From NCBI GenBank assembly GCA_002479455.1, contig DLNB01000010.1, forward strand, positions 6,064 through 70,063: a stretch of DNA of 64,000 bases, read 5' to 3'. Below the pieces are notes generated by a model. It worked only from the letters and a program-made list of their open reading frames with translations. It was not told where the DNA came from and did no database searches. Position numbers and translations under genes: made by a program. Source of the stretch: Acetothermia bacterium UBA7521 (GTDB lineage: Bacteria; Bipolaricaulota; Bipolaricaulia; Bipolaricaulales; Bipolaricaulaceae). Of this stretch, positions 33,476-40,754 are shown piece after piece; the first letter of the stretch is position 1, and every line of letters begins with the position of its first letter.

Positions 33476-34944
33476 GCTGCAGGATCTATCCCGGAGAGGG
33501 ATTGCGCGGCCTTCTGCCACGCCCCGCGCTCCGGTCCCATCGCCTCGTAGCGCACGGTCCAGCTCTGTTTGCGAAGGAACTCCTCTAGTTCCCACTCTAA
33601 GACTCCCAACCGGGCCCGTACGGGGCGGATCAGGATGAGGAGTTCATCCCGTCTGGCACGGGCCACGGCGGCGGGGAGGTGGCGTAGACAGAGGCCGTCC
33701 CCGATCTCGTAGGCCCTCCGTATTGTAGGATCGCCGAGGGAAGCGGCGATAAGGGCGATCGTTCGCTCCCGCGCTGTCCCTACGGCCTGACAGAGAGGGC
33801 ACGGCTCGAGGCGGAACGTGCGGCGTGCCTGGATCTGAGCAGCCCGCCGCCCGGAGCGCAGCGCCTCGGAGAGGGCGGCGCAGAACGCTTCGCTCCGCGC
33901 GGTAGTTCGTGAACCCACCCTCAAACGCACGAGTCGCCAGCGCGATCCTCGCCCGCCGGCGGGGACCGCGGCGAGCGAGCGGGTGAGCTCGGCAAGCCGG
34001 CCCGCCCATGAGCGTTGGATCTCCGTTACCAGCCGCTTCAGGGCGTCCTCCGCAGCGCTTCGTGCGAAACGCCATCCGTGTTCCGGACACAGACAGAGGG
34101 CGCTGGTCCAACTCTGGATCGGTGCGACGCTGATCTCCCGTGCGAGCCAGCGCGTGTACTGGAGGACAGCGTGGGTTTCGGCCCGACACACGGGGCAACC
34201 TGGCGCGGCGAGGGCGTTTCGCAATGCACCCAGCGTGGTGGAATCCCCCGCGTCGATCGCATCGCCCTCCGGCGCGCTCAAGGGGGGCGGCGGTGGAGCG
34301 CCCCACACCCAACTCAGGGCGGCGCGGGGGGTATCGCCTGCCAGCCGTTCCCGCAGTCCCGCGACGAGGAGATGGAGCCCGTTCCGGTCCAGGTGCAGGG
34401 CGAGGGTGCGGAGGTGGGGAAGGCACACCGCGGGACTCGGTGGCAGGGTCGGGCGCGACCTGGGATCGGCCAGAATGTTGGCCAGGCGCTGCTGCACGTA
34501 GGCCACGTGTGCCTCCCGCCGAGCGCAGGCGAGGCAGGTCGCGGTCGGTAGAAGGAGCCTCGCTACGTTCCTCGCTTCTCCCCTCCTCGCGACATGACGC
34601 TTCGCTTCCTCAACCGTCTCCAGCGCCGATGCCGTGAGAAAGCGGTACACGTAGGCGATGGTCGACGGGATCCCGTCTCCGATGAACGTCTGCGTGTGAA
34701 CGCGACAGAAGCCGCGGGCGCGGATCATGTGGTTCAAGCTCTCCGGGAAGAGGTAACTCTCCGCGAGGTACCACATGAAGAACCGCTCCTCCGCTTCCTC
34801 CTCTTCGCGACAGGAGACACACCCGGGCTGGGCGAGCTTCCTCAGAACCTCCGCCTCGTCTTGGGCCCGGCGTCTCTTGGCCTTGGTCAGAACGTCTCTT
34901 AGTGGTGCTTCCCGATCCAAAGAGCTGGGATTACCAGCGGGCAT
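33472..34944 (-). CDS. Protein with four repeated CxxC...CxxH modules
   Basis: 490 aa, family not recognised. Four CxxC pairs (CVSC, CLAC, CPVC, CPLC) alternate with four CxxH pairs (CRVH, CLPH, CPEH, CLRH), each CxxC followed 35-75 residues later by its CxxH. This gives four zinc-ribbon-like units, with helices rich in Arg/Ala/Leu between them. The HMIRARGFCRVHTQTF and LCLCPEHGWRFA segments are similar repeats. The protein is cytoplasmic by appearance; metal binding (Zn or Fe-S) is inferred. It lies 81 bases downstream of the fluoride-riboswitch-controlled antiporter on the same strand and may share its message. Confidence 0.75.
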   Translation of the reverse strand: MPAGNPSSLDREAPLRDVLTKAKRRRAQDEAEVLRKLAQPGCVSCREEEEAEERFFMWYLAESYLFPESLNHMIRARGFCRVHTQTFIGDGIPSTIAYVYRFLTASALETVEEAKRHVARRGEARNVARLLLPTATCLACARREAHVAYVQQRLANILADPRSRPTLPPSPAVCLPHLRTLALHLDRNGLHLLVAGLRERLAGDTPRAALSWVWGAPPPPPLSAPEGDAIDAGDSTTLGALRNALAAPGCPVCRAETHAVLQYTRWLAREISVAPIQSWTSALCLCPEHGWRFARSAAEDALKRLVTEIQRSWAGRLAELTRSLAAVPAGGRGSRWRLVRLRVGSRTTARSEAFCAALSEALRSGRRAAQIQARRTFRLEPCPLCQAVGTARERTIALIAASLGDPTIRRAYEIGDGLCLRHLPAAVARARRDELLILIRPVRARLGVLEWELEEFLRKQSWTVRYEAMGPERGAWQKAAQSLSGIDPAA

Positions 34945-35025
34945 GGGTGTTCTCTCGCCTCCTCGCTCGCTGGCGACGACCCAGTCCAGTCGGGGATCGC
35001 ACGGGCGTGCGCCCGATCGTGCCCG

Positions 35026-36336
35026 TCATGGCACGGAAGTCTCCTCCCGATGGTCGTCGTCCAGCGCCACGGTAGCGGGGACCGGGACCAGACCACCTAC
35101 GGTCTCGGGGATACGCTCGGGTGGAACGATCGTCTCTTCGACGAGCACCTCTCCAGGGTGTCGCGCCTCGCCCACCCGGAACAGGGCCCACCTCACGGCG
35201 ATCGGACCGGTGATCTCGAAGAACGTGATCGCCGCCAGCTCCACCGATCCGAGCAGGGCCGCGACCCCCAGCCCGGCGAGCCGTTCCTGCATGTAGATGA
35301 GGAGTCCCAGACTGAGTCCGGCCTTGGTGAGCATCGCCGGTCCGAGGTACCGCCTCACCTTCGGGTCAGCCTTCGAGATCACTGCGCCCACATAACAGCC
35401 GCTGGTCTTCCCGAGGATGCGGAACACGATGTACACCGCGGCGATGTACCAGTGCGCGACGAGCACGCGTAGGTCGAGCCCCGCCCCGGCGAGGGTGAAG
35501 AACGCCATCAGCACGGGCACGTCGATCCGATGGATCACTTTCAGGATGTCCTCGTGGAGCACGTTCGAGATCACCACCCCGGTCGTCATCGTCATGAGGA
35601 GGGCGGACATCCCGAGGTATCGGCTGAGCCCGGCGTTGAGGAACACAATCGCCGCCACGAACGCCAGGATCTCCAGGTCATCGCGAATGAACCGCAGCGC
35701 CAACACAGAGAGGAGACCGATTCCGAGGCCGATGCCGATCGACCCCCCCACCTCGAGGAGCGGGGGCAAGAGGTACGCGACCTGAAGCGCGTTCGTCTCG
35801 ACCCCCATGCTCAGGACAAGGCCGACGGACATCCCTACGGCGGTGATGCACCAGATGTCGTCCGCGGCGATCGCCCCGAGGAGCGTGCTCGTGAACGGCC
35901 CCTTGGCGCGGTACTCGCGGATGACGGCGAACGTGGCGACGGGCGTGGTCACGGTGGCGAGCGAGGCCAGGGTAGCGGCGACCACGAGCGGTTGCCCGAG
36001 GAGGTAGCGCATCGCGAGGTACACGAGGACGAACGTCGCCGCGGCCTCGCAGATCGAGATGATGAAGATGCTTAGGCCGAGGCGCTTCATCTTCCGCCAC
36101 ACGAGTTCGGCCCCGATGACCATCGCCACCATCCCCACGCCGAAGTCCTTCAGGGGCATCATGCTCCCCTGAAGCGAGGCCGGCACGACCCGCAACACGG
36201 ACGGGCCCAGCAGCACGCCCGCCAAGACGTAGCCGGCGACGGCGGGGAGTCGGATCAGCCGCGCCAGGCGTCCGCCGACGTACCCTACGAGCAGGAGCAC
36301 GCCCATTGCCAGTACAGGGCTGTTGATCTCGAGCAT
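35026..36336 (-). CDS. CPA2-family cation/proton antiporter
   Basis: 436 aa with about twelve membrane helices. Family blocks include RLARLIRLPAVAGYVLAGVLLGPSVL, an ATVTTPVATFAVI segment at the unwound-helix position, and AADDIWCITAVG with the Asp-Asp pair needed for cation exchange. The start is ATG 36336, 8 bases after GGGGGAGG. A 37-codon frame ends 2 bases before it. The leader carries a fluoride riboswitch, which fits the known association of Na+/H+ antiporters with that riboswitch; this protein therefore probably helps resist fluoride. Confidence 0.92.
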   Translation of the reverse strand: MLEINSPVLAMGVLLLVGYVGGRLARLIRLPAVAGYVLAGVLLGPSVLRVVPASLQGSMMPLKDFGVGMVAMVIGAELVWRKMKRLGLSIFIISICEAAATFVLVYLAMRYLLGQPLVVAATLASLATVTTPVATFAVIREYRAKGPFTSTLLGAIAADDIWCITAVGMSVGLVLSMGVETNALQVAYLLPPLLEVGGSIGIGLGIGLLSVLALRFIRDDLEILAFVAAIVFLNAGLSRYLGMSALLMTMTTGVVISNVLHEDILKVIHRIDVPVLMAFFTLAGAGLDLRVLVAHWYIAAVYIVFRILGKTSGCYVGAVISKADPKVRRYLGPAMLTKAGLSLGLLIYMQERLAGLGVAALLGSVELAAITFFEITGPIAVRWALFRVGEARHPGEVLVEETIVPPERIPETVGGLVPVPATVALDDDHREETSVP

Positions 36337-36338
36337 GT

Positions 36339-36452
36339 TCACGCCCTCCCCCGCGATTCCAGCCCCAGGGCTACGCCTGAGCAGCGCACCCGGAAATGCG
36401 ACGAGAGAGGAAGAGGCCCTTCGCGCACCACCACACCATGACGTTGTGCCAT
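36339..36452 (-). CDS. Small ORF (37 aa) in the antiporter leader
   Basis: ATG 36452 is preceded by AAGGAG at a 6-base spacing, better than most genes here. The frame encodes a basic 37-residue peptide (starting MAQRHGVVVREGPLPL) and stops 2 bases before the antiporter ATG. No homology known to me. It may be a coupling leader ORF or chance. Confidence 0.35.
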   Translation of the reverse strand: MAQRHGVVVREGPLPLSSHFRVRCSGVALGLESRGRA

Positions 36453-36514
36453 GTCTGACTCCTTGGGTGCGATCGGGAGGCAAGAGAAGACCCTGCAGGG
36501 CAGGGCGATCACGG

Positions 36515-36547
36515 GACTCCTGCCGTCCCTGGATCGCGGCAGGAGTC
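36515..36547 (-). promoter_or_regulatory. Expression-platform hairpin of the fluoride riboswitch
   Basis: GACTCCTGCCG / CGGCAGGAGTC, a perfect 11-bp stem with an 11-base loop. Its 5' arm contains the last aptamer strand (GACTCC), so this hairpin and the aptamer cannot form together. No U-tract follows, so it may work by Rho-dependent termination or by another mechanism. Confidence 0.7.
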
Positions 36548-36588
36548 ATCAGCCCCGTGGGGGCGGTTCACGGGGGACTCCATCCCCG
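36542..36588 (-). ncRNA. Fluoride riboswitch (crcB motif)
   Basis: On the minus strand the leader reads CGGGGATGGAGTCCCCCG, then TGAACCGCCCCCACGGGGC, then TGATGACTCCTGC. It has the GGnGATGG-hairpin-AACnGC(stem)GCTnATGAC layout of the known Pseudomonas syringae and Thermotoga aptamers. GGAGTC (start) pairs with GACTCC (end), GCCCC with GGGGC, and GGGG with CCCC forms the pseudoknot. It precedes a CPA2 antiporter, one of the gene types known under this switch. Confidence 0.9.
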
Positions 36589-36599
36589 AGATTAGGGCA

Positions 36600-36628
36600 A
36601 GTGTACCCAGCCTAGAGGAACGGCACAA
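36600..36628 (-). promoter_or_regulatory. Promoter of the fluoride-riboswitch transcript
   Basis: Minus strand: TTGTGC (36628-36623), a 17-base spacer, and TACACT (36605-36600). The start is near 36593, a few bases before the aptamer, which fits a cis-acting riboswitch leader of about 250 bases. Confidence 0.65.
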
Positions 36629-36680
36629 CGGGGACGGTGTCCAGGAGGAGACTACCCAGGTCTTCTCGGGATGGGGAGGG

Positions 36681-37850
36681 CTACGCTACCAGGCCGACGG
36701 ACCGTTCGACTTTCCAGCCCCGCGCCGGGGCGGCGGCTAGGAACCGGTCTCCGGAGAGAGCACGCTCGATCGGGGTCGCCCCGGGTGGGATTCCTCCGCG
36801 CACGGCATGGGCCAGCACGATCGCGGCGTGCCACCCGGTGAGTTTCTCCATCGCCTGGAACCCGGTCGTGGGGTCGTGCCGGTCCACGAGGTTCACCTGG
36901 GCCTCGGCCGGGCAGCCGTCCACCGTCCCCCGCGCGCGGACGTGCATCACGCACACGTCGCGAACTTCCGGGTCGGAGAGGGAGAGGTCGAAGAGGGCGA
37001 TCAGAAGATCCCGGGGCACAACGGTGACGTTGCCCACGGGGATCGGCTCCCGGCCGAACAGCCCCAGGGTGCGGAGACTCTGGAGGAGGTGGGCGTGGCC
37101 GGGGTAGCGGAGGGTCTTGTTCTCCAAGACGCGCAGTTTCCCGGCGAACGTCCACGGCATGGTGGACAACCCCCCCGAGGTCACGAACGCCTCCAGCTTC
37201 CCCAGCGGGGGAATCTCCAGCTCTTCGAGGTCGGTGAGGGCGGGGATGGGCGTGACCTCTCCCCCGCGGAGGAAGTACGCCTCGTCCTCGTATTCGTTGA
37301 CGAGCCCCTCGGCGCTGAAGAACAGGGCGTAGTTCCACGGCGGCTTCGGGTCCTGCGGGAGGCCCCCGTCGTAGATTCGGACTTCCTCAGCTTCGTCGAG
37401 GAGGTCCATCGCCGCCAGGGCCAGCGTCACGTTCATCCCCGGTCCCATCCCGCAGTCGGGAACGAGGGCGATCCCTGCCCTCTTGGCGTCGCGGTCGAGG
37501 GCGAGCTGCTCGCGGACGATGCTTGTGTGGCCCCCGAGGTCCACCATGTGCGTCCTCGTCTCGACCGCGAGCCGGGCGAGGCCGAGGTTGAACCGGTACG
37601 AGGCGGCGGAGAGAAGTCCATCGGCCTCCGCGAGGAGCGAGGCGAGCGTCTGCGGCTGGGAGGCATCCCCCACCGCCGCGTCGGCCACACGCCGGTCGAG
37701 GAGCCGGTTCAGCCGCTCCGCCCCCGAGCGTGCGATCGCGAGGTCGCGGTCGAGGAGCGTGATCCGCTCCGCCGCGCCATGGCGGGCGAGGTCGTACGCC
37801 GCCGCCACGCCCTGCCGCCCTGCTCCGAGCACCACGTACCGGTAGCCCAC
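36681..37850 (-). CDS. Saccharopine/lysine dehydrogenase-family protein
   Basis: 389 aa from GTG 37850, with AAGGAGG 6 bases upstream. The Rossmann motif GAGRQGVAAAYDLA begins at residue 9. VDLGGHTSIV and PDCGMGPGMNVTLA are conserved blocks of the saccharopine dehydrogenase / L-lysine 6-dehydrogenase group, and the large C-terminal domain starts near residue 130. It probably oxidises or reduces an amino-acid-derived substrate with NAD(P). It lies 19 bases from the upstream gene (ends 37870), so the two form an operon. Confidence 0.88.
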   Translation of the reverse strand: MGYRYVVLGAGRQGVAAAYDLARHGAAERITLLDRDLAIARSGAERLNRLLDRRVADAAVGDASQPQTLASLLAEADGLLSAASYRFNLGLARLAVETRTHMVDLGGHTSIVREQLALDRDAKRAGIALVPDCGMGPGMNVTLALAAMDLLDEAEEVRIYDGGLPQDPKPPWNYALFFSAEGLVNEYEDEAYFLRGGEVTPIPALTDLEELEIPPLGKLEAFVTSGGLSTMPWTFAGKLRVLENKTLRYPGHAHLLQSLRTLGLFGREPIPVGNVTVVPRDLLIALFDLSLSDPEVRDVCVMHVRARGTVDGCPAEAQVNLVDRHDPTTGFQAMEKLTGWHAAIVLAHAVRGGIPPGATPIERALSGDRFLAAAPARGWKVERSVGLVA

Positions 37851-37869
37851 TGAGACCTCCTTCAGATCC

Positions 37870-38784
37870 TCAGCTCTGCGTTCCGATGATCCGACCCAGC
37901 TCGCGTCTGAGCCAGCCCTGGAGGGGCCCGGCCACCTGGATCGCGCCCTCCCACGCCGGGTTCTCGAAGAACTCCTCGTAGCGGCACACCGTGACCTCAG
38001 CGAGCGACCGGGGCCGGTGGGCGAGAGGATACCGGTCGTGGAGGTGGAGGGGGTAGTTCGCCAGGGGCGGGAGTTCCCCGATCTCTTCTCGATCGAGCGC
38101 GGAGAGAACCACCCCCGCGAGCACGGCCTGGTGAGCGAAGACCGCGTAGCGGCCATCTGCACGGTAGAGCTCCACCAGTCGAGGGTTTTGGTACAAGCGT
38201 TGGAATGTCGTTGCCCACTGGCCGAGTACCCCACGACCAGGAGCCACCACGAGGAGCCCGGCGTTGAAGTAGGGCCGGATCGCGATCTCATCCACAGACG
38301 ACTTCATCGGGAACAAGCAATCTGCAGGGACGGCGCACGCGCGGTAGATGAGGTTCCAGAACGGCGTCACCGGATCGGACAGGCGTGAGCCGATGAGCGC
38401 CAGATCCACGGGGCGGGCAGCGAACGCTTTCCCGGGCGGGAGGGCGAGCTCGTTCGGTTCCCGGAGGACGAGGGCGCCTGCGTCCATCCACACGAGCGTT
38501 TCTCCTCCAGCGGCGCGGGGCTCGGCGGCGCCGGCAGCAAGGGCCTTCGCCCCGAACAGGAACGCGGCCACAGCTGGGCTGGCGTCGAACGGAACGACCT
38601 CAGCCCCGGTGGCCTTCAGCCCGTTCTGGACGCCCTTCGGCAGGGGCGTCGCACATGGAACCATGATCCAGATCGGGCTCTCTGCGAACCTCCCCGCGAA
38701 TGCGCGGATGCTCCGGGCGAGGAGAAGCGCCCGCCGTCCGGCAGGAGCATCCTCGGCAAGACACGCGAACACGAAACCCGCCAA
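37870..38784 (-). CDS. Hypothetical protein with glycosyltransferase-like pattern
   Basis: 304 aa from TTG 38784, directly after a long GGGAGGGGGGG ribosome binding site. Not firmly recognised. The order VWMDAGALVLREP, then YFNAGLLVVAPGRGVL, then HLHDRYPL resembles the GT-A fold of nucleotide-sugar transferases, with a DxG in place of DxD. No signal or membrane segment. It probably shares a message with the dehydrogenase downstream. Confidence 0.6.
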   Translation of the reverse strand: MAGFVFACLAEDAPAGRRALLLARSIRAFAGRFAESPIWIMVPCATPLPKGVQNGLKATGAEVVPFDASPAVAAFLFGAKALAAGAAEPRAAGGETLVWMDAGALVLREPNELALPPGKAFAARPVDLALIGSRLSDPVTPFWNLIYRACAVPADCLFPMKSSVDEIAIRPYFNAGLLVVAPGRGVLGQWATTFQRLYQNPRLVELYRADGRYAVFAHQAVLAGVVLSALDREEIGELPPLANYPLHLHDRYPLAHRPRSLAEVTVCRYEEFFENPAWEGAIQVAGPLQGWLRRELGRIIGTQS

Positions 38785-39197
38785 CTTCCCCCCCTCCCTG
38801 GGTTACCTGAACCCTGGCGCGTACGAGAGCATACACCGTAGCGCTTTCTCCCACCCACATGAGGTCTGCTTTCAAGATTGGTACGGCTTTTACCGACCCG
38901 GTTGCCCTTGTATGAGCACGCATGCCCCATTAGCGGGGCAGGAGTAGGGGGGATGCTCAGAACACTATCCTGCTGAGCGTAGCCACCAGGACGAGAAGTC
39001 GGCCGATGCTAGGACAACGCGTGGGAGATGACGCCTTACCCCACGCCAGCTTCGGGATCGGATCATCGGCGCGCAGCATTGCAGACCCGTGAGGTTTGGT
39101 CTTGTGGGACGGGATCAGGTGATCGAGTCCCGGACCTCATCGTTGTACGGGGAGCGGGAACCCACGTGCCCCGCCGATCTCAACCGCTGACCCGTCC
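38785..39197. other. Gene-free interval of about 410 bases
   Basis: No convincing gene, tRNA or riboswitch seen on either strand. Two short perfect hairpins occur: TGCCCC-ATTAGC-GGGGCA (38923-38940) and GCTCAG-12 bases-CTGAGC (38955-38978). The interval separates the permuted phosphoglycerate mutase operon from the following gene and must hold that gene's promoter, which I could not pin down. A small undescribed RNA is possible but unsupported. Confidence 0.4.
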
Positions 39198-39213
39198 CTA
39201 AGGGCGGGTCAGC
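39186..39213 (-). terminator. Hairpin at the end of the phosphoglycerate operon
   Basis: GCTGACCCG / CGGGTCAGC, a perfect 9-bp stem with a 10-base loop that includes the stop codon of the permuted mutase gene. No T-run follows, so it is a weak or factor-dependent terminator. Confidence 0.5.
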
Positions 39214-40754
39214 ACCTGCCTGCCGTCCCCCTCCACCAACGCCTTGTAGGCGACCTGCGTCTTGCCCGCGTAGTCCCCGCCACGGTCGAGAGCGAATCCA
39301 CGACCGATAAGCGTCACCACCTGGCCCGAACCCGTGCGGGCCATTTCCTGCCCCACGCGTCGCAGAAGCTCCGGTGCTGTGCCGGGAACCGTGCTGCGCC
39401 CGTCGGTGATCAGGTGAACGTACGCCGGAACGTTCTCACGATGCGCAAGCTTCAGCAGTTGAAGGACGTACTCCACTGAGCCGTGTGAGCTGCTTTCGGA
39501 TAGGAGGCCGATAAGCTGCAGCGCACCAGTCCGGCGACGGGTCTCATCGACTGCCTGCAGGAACGGGGGGGCTTCAGTAAAGACCCCCTTCCTCATGGCG
39601 TCCTCGATGCGCACCTCATCTTGAGCGACAACGCGCCCCGCGCCAATGTTCAGGTGCCCCGCTTCTGAGTTCCCTTTTCGTTCGGGGAGCAGCCCCACCG
39701 CCTCCCCTGATGCTTCAAGCGCTCCCCGTGGCCCTGAGGAGAGCTCGTCCCACAACGGAGTCTTGGCGAGGGCAATCGGGTTCACGTTTGCGCCGCTGGG
39801 CAACCCCCAGCCGTCGAGGATCACCAACAGAACACGGTCTGCCCTGCCATTCGCGCTGCGCAAGAGCGACCGCCCTGTCATGGCAGCCGGCTTCTCGACT
39901 CGGAGCAAGTCTAGGATGGTGGGGGCCACATCCGCCAGTGCACCTTCCTGGGCAACCGGAGGTCTCTCTCCGTCTGGGCCAACAACCAGGAACGGAACAG
40001 GATTGGTGGTGTGGCTGCTGTTGGGTGGGCCGCTTGAAGTACCCGCATCCTCAAGCAGGCCGTGGTCTGCTGTTATGACTGTCCAATAGCCAGCTCGCTC
40101 CGCTGTGTCGAGGATCTGGGCAAGGGTGCGGTCAACCGCCTCTGCACACTCGATCTTCGGTTCCAGGGAGGCGGCGTGGCCCAGAATGTCCCCTGATGCG
40201 ACGTTGACAGCGGCAAACTGTGGCTTCCCCGAGGCGATCTCGGTGGCCAGTGCTTCCGTCAACATGGGAAGGGACCGCAGCGGATCTTTCAGAAACGACG
40301 GAACTCGGCGGTCGACCTCTTTCGGGAAGGGCTCTGCACGGCCTCCGCTCAGGAAATACGTCACGTGCGCGTACTTCTCCTCCTCTCCTACCCGGAGCTG
40401 GGCGAACCCGTGACGGCTGATCACCTCTCCCAGCGTGTTGGGTACATCCTGCGGCGCGAAGGCCGGCCGCAGGTGGCGCAGAGCCGGGTGGTAGAGGGTC
40501 AGCGGCACGAAGAAGAGAGGATCGAGCATCCGCCGTGGAAATTCCCGGAAGCTCCGGCTGGTGAGCGCTTGGGTCAATTGGATCTCGCGCTCGCCACGTC
40601 GGCAGCAGAAGATAACTGCATCGCCTGATCTGATACGCCCTACAGGTCCACGGGGATCCACGAGCACCAAGGGGGGCAGCCAGTACTCCGTTTCACCCTC
40701 GTGGAACCTTCGCTCGACGGCCTCGGCCATCAGCTCCGCCGACGGTTCAAGCAC
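39198..40754 (-). CDS. gpmI: Circularly permuted cofactor-independent phosphoglycerate mutase homologue
   Basis: 518 aa from GTG 40754 (a TTG at 40790 is the longest option). The sequence is that of GpmI in swapped order. Residues 1-298 match the usual second half: DAVIFCCRRGERE, EEEKYAHVTYFLSGGR, SGDILGHAAS, VITADHG, SHTTNPVPF, LADVAPTILDLL. After a linker of about eight residues, residues 306-518 match the usual first half: LLVILDGWG, KGNSEAGHLNIGAG, GLLSESSSHGS, ending AYKALVEGDG. The cut falls inside the transferase domain. Metal and catalytic residues remain: Asp189, His193, Asp230, His231, His248, Asp314 and Ser363. It overlaps the cpgS stop by 8 bases. Substrate 2-/3-phosphoglycerate is inferred. 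Confidence 0.88.
   Translation of the reverse strand: MLEPSAELMAEAVERRFHEGETEYWLPPLVLVDPRGPVGRIRSGDAVIFCCRRGEREIQLTQALTSRSFREFPRRMLDPLFFVPLTLYHPALRHLRPAFAPQDVPNTLGEVISRHGFAQLRVGEEEKYAHVTYFLSGGRAEPFPKEVDRRVPSFLKDPLRSLPMLTEALATEIASGKPQFAAVNVASGDILGHAASLEPKIECAEAVDRTLAQILDTAERAGYWTVITADHGLLEDAGTSSGPPNSSHTTNPVPFLVVGPDGERPPVAQEGALADVAPTILDLLRVEKPAAMTGRSLLRSANGRADRVLLVILDGWGLPSGANVNPIALAKTPLWDELSSGPRGALEASGEAVGLLPERKGNSEAGHLNIGAGRVVAQDEVRIEDAMRKGVFTEAPPFLQAVDETRRRTGALQLIGLLSESSSHGSVEYVLQLLKLAHRENVPAYVHLITDGRSTVPGTAPELLRRVGQEMARTGSGQVVTLIGRGFALDRGGDYAGKTQVAYKALVEGDGRQVLTRP

Noticed and set aside
38923..38978. Two small hairpins as a novel small RNA
   Set aside because: No promoter or terminator could be placed around them and the stems are only 6 bp.
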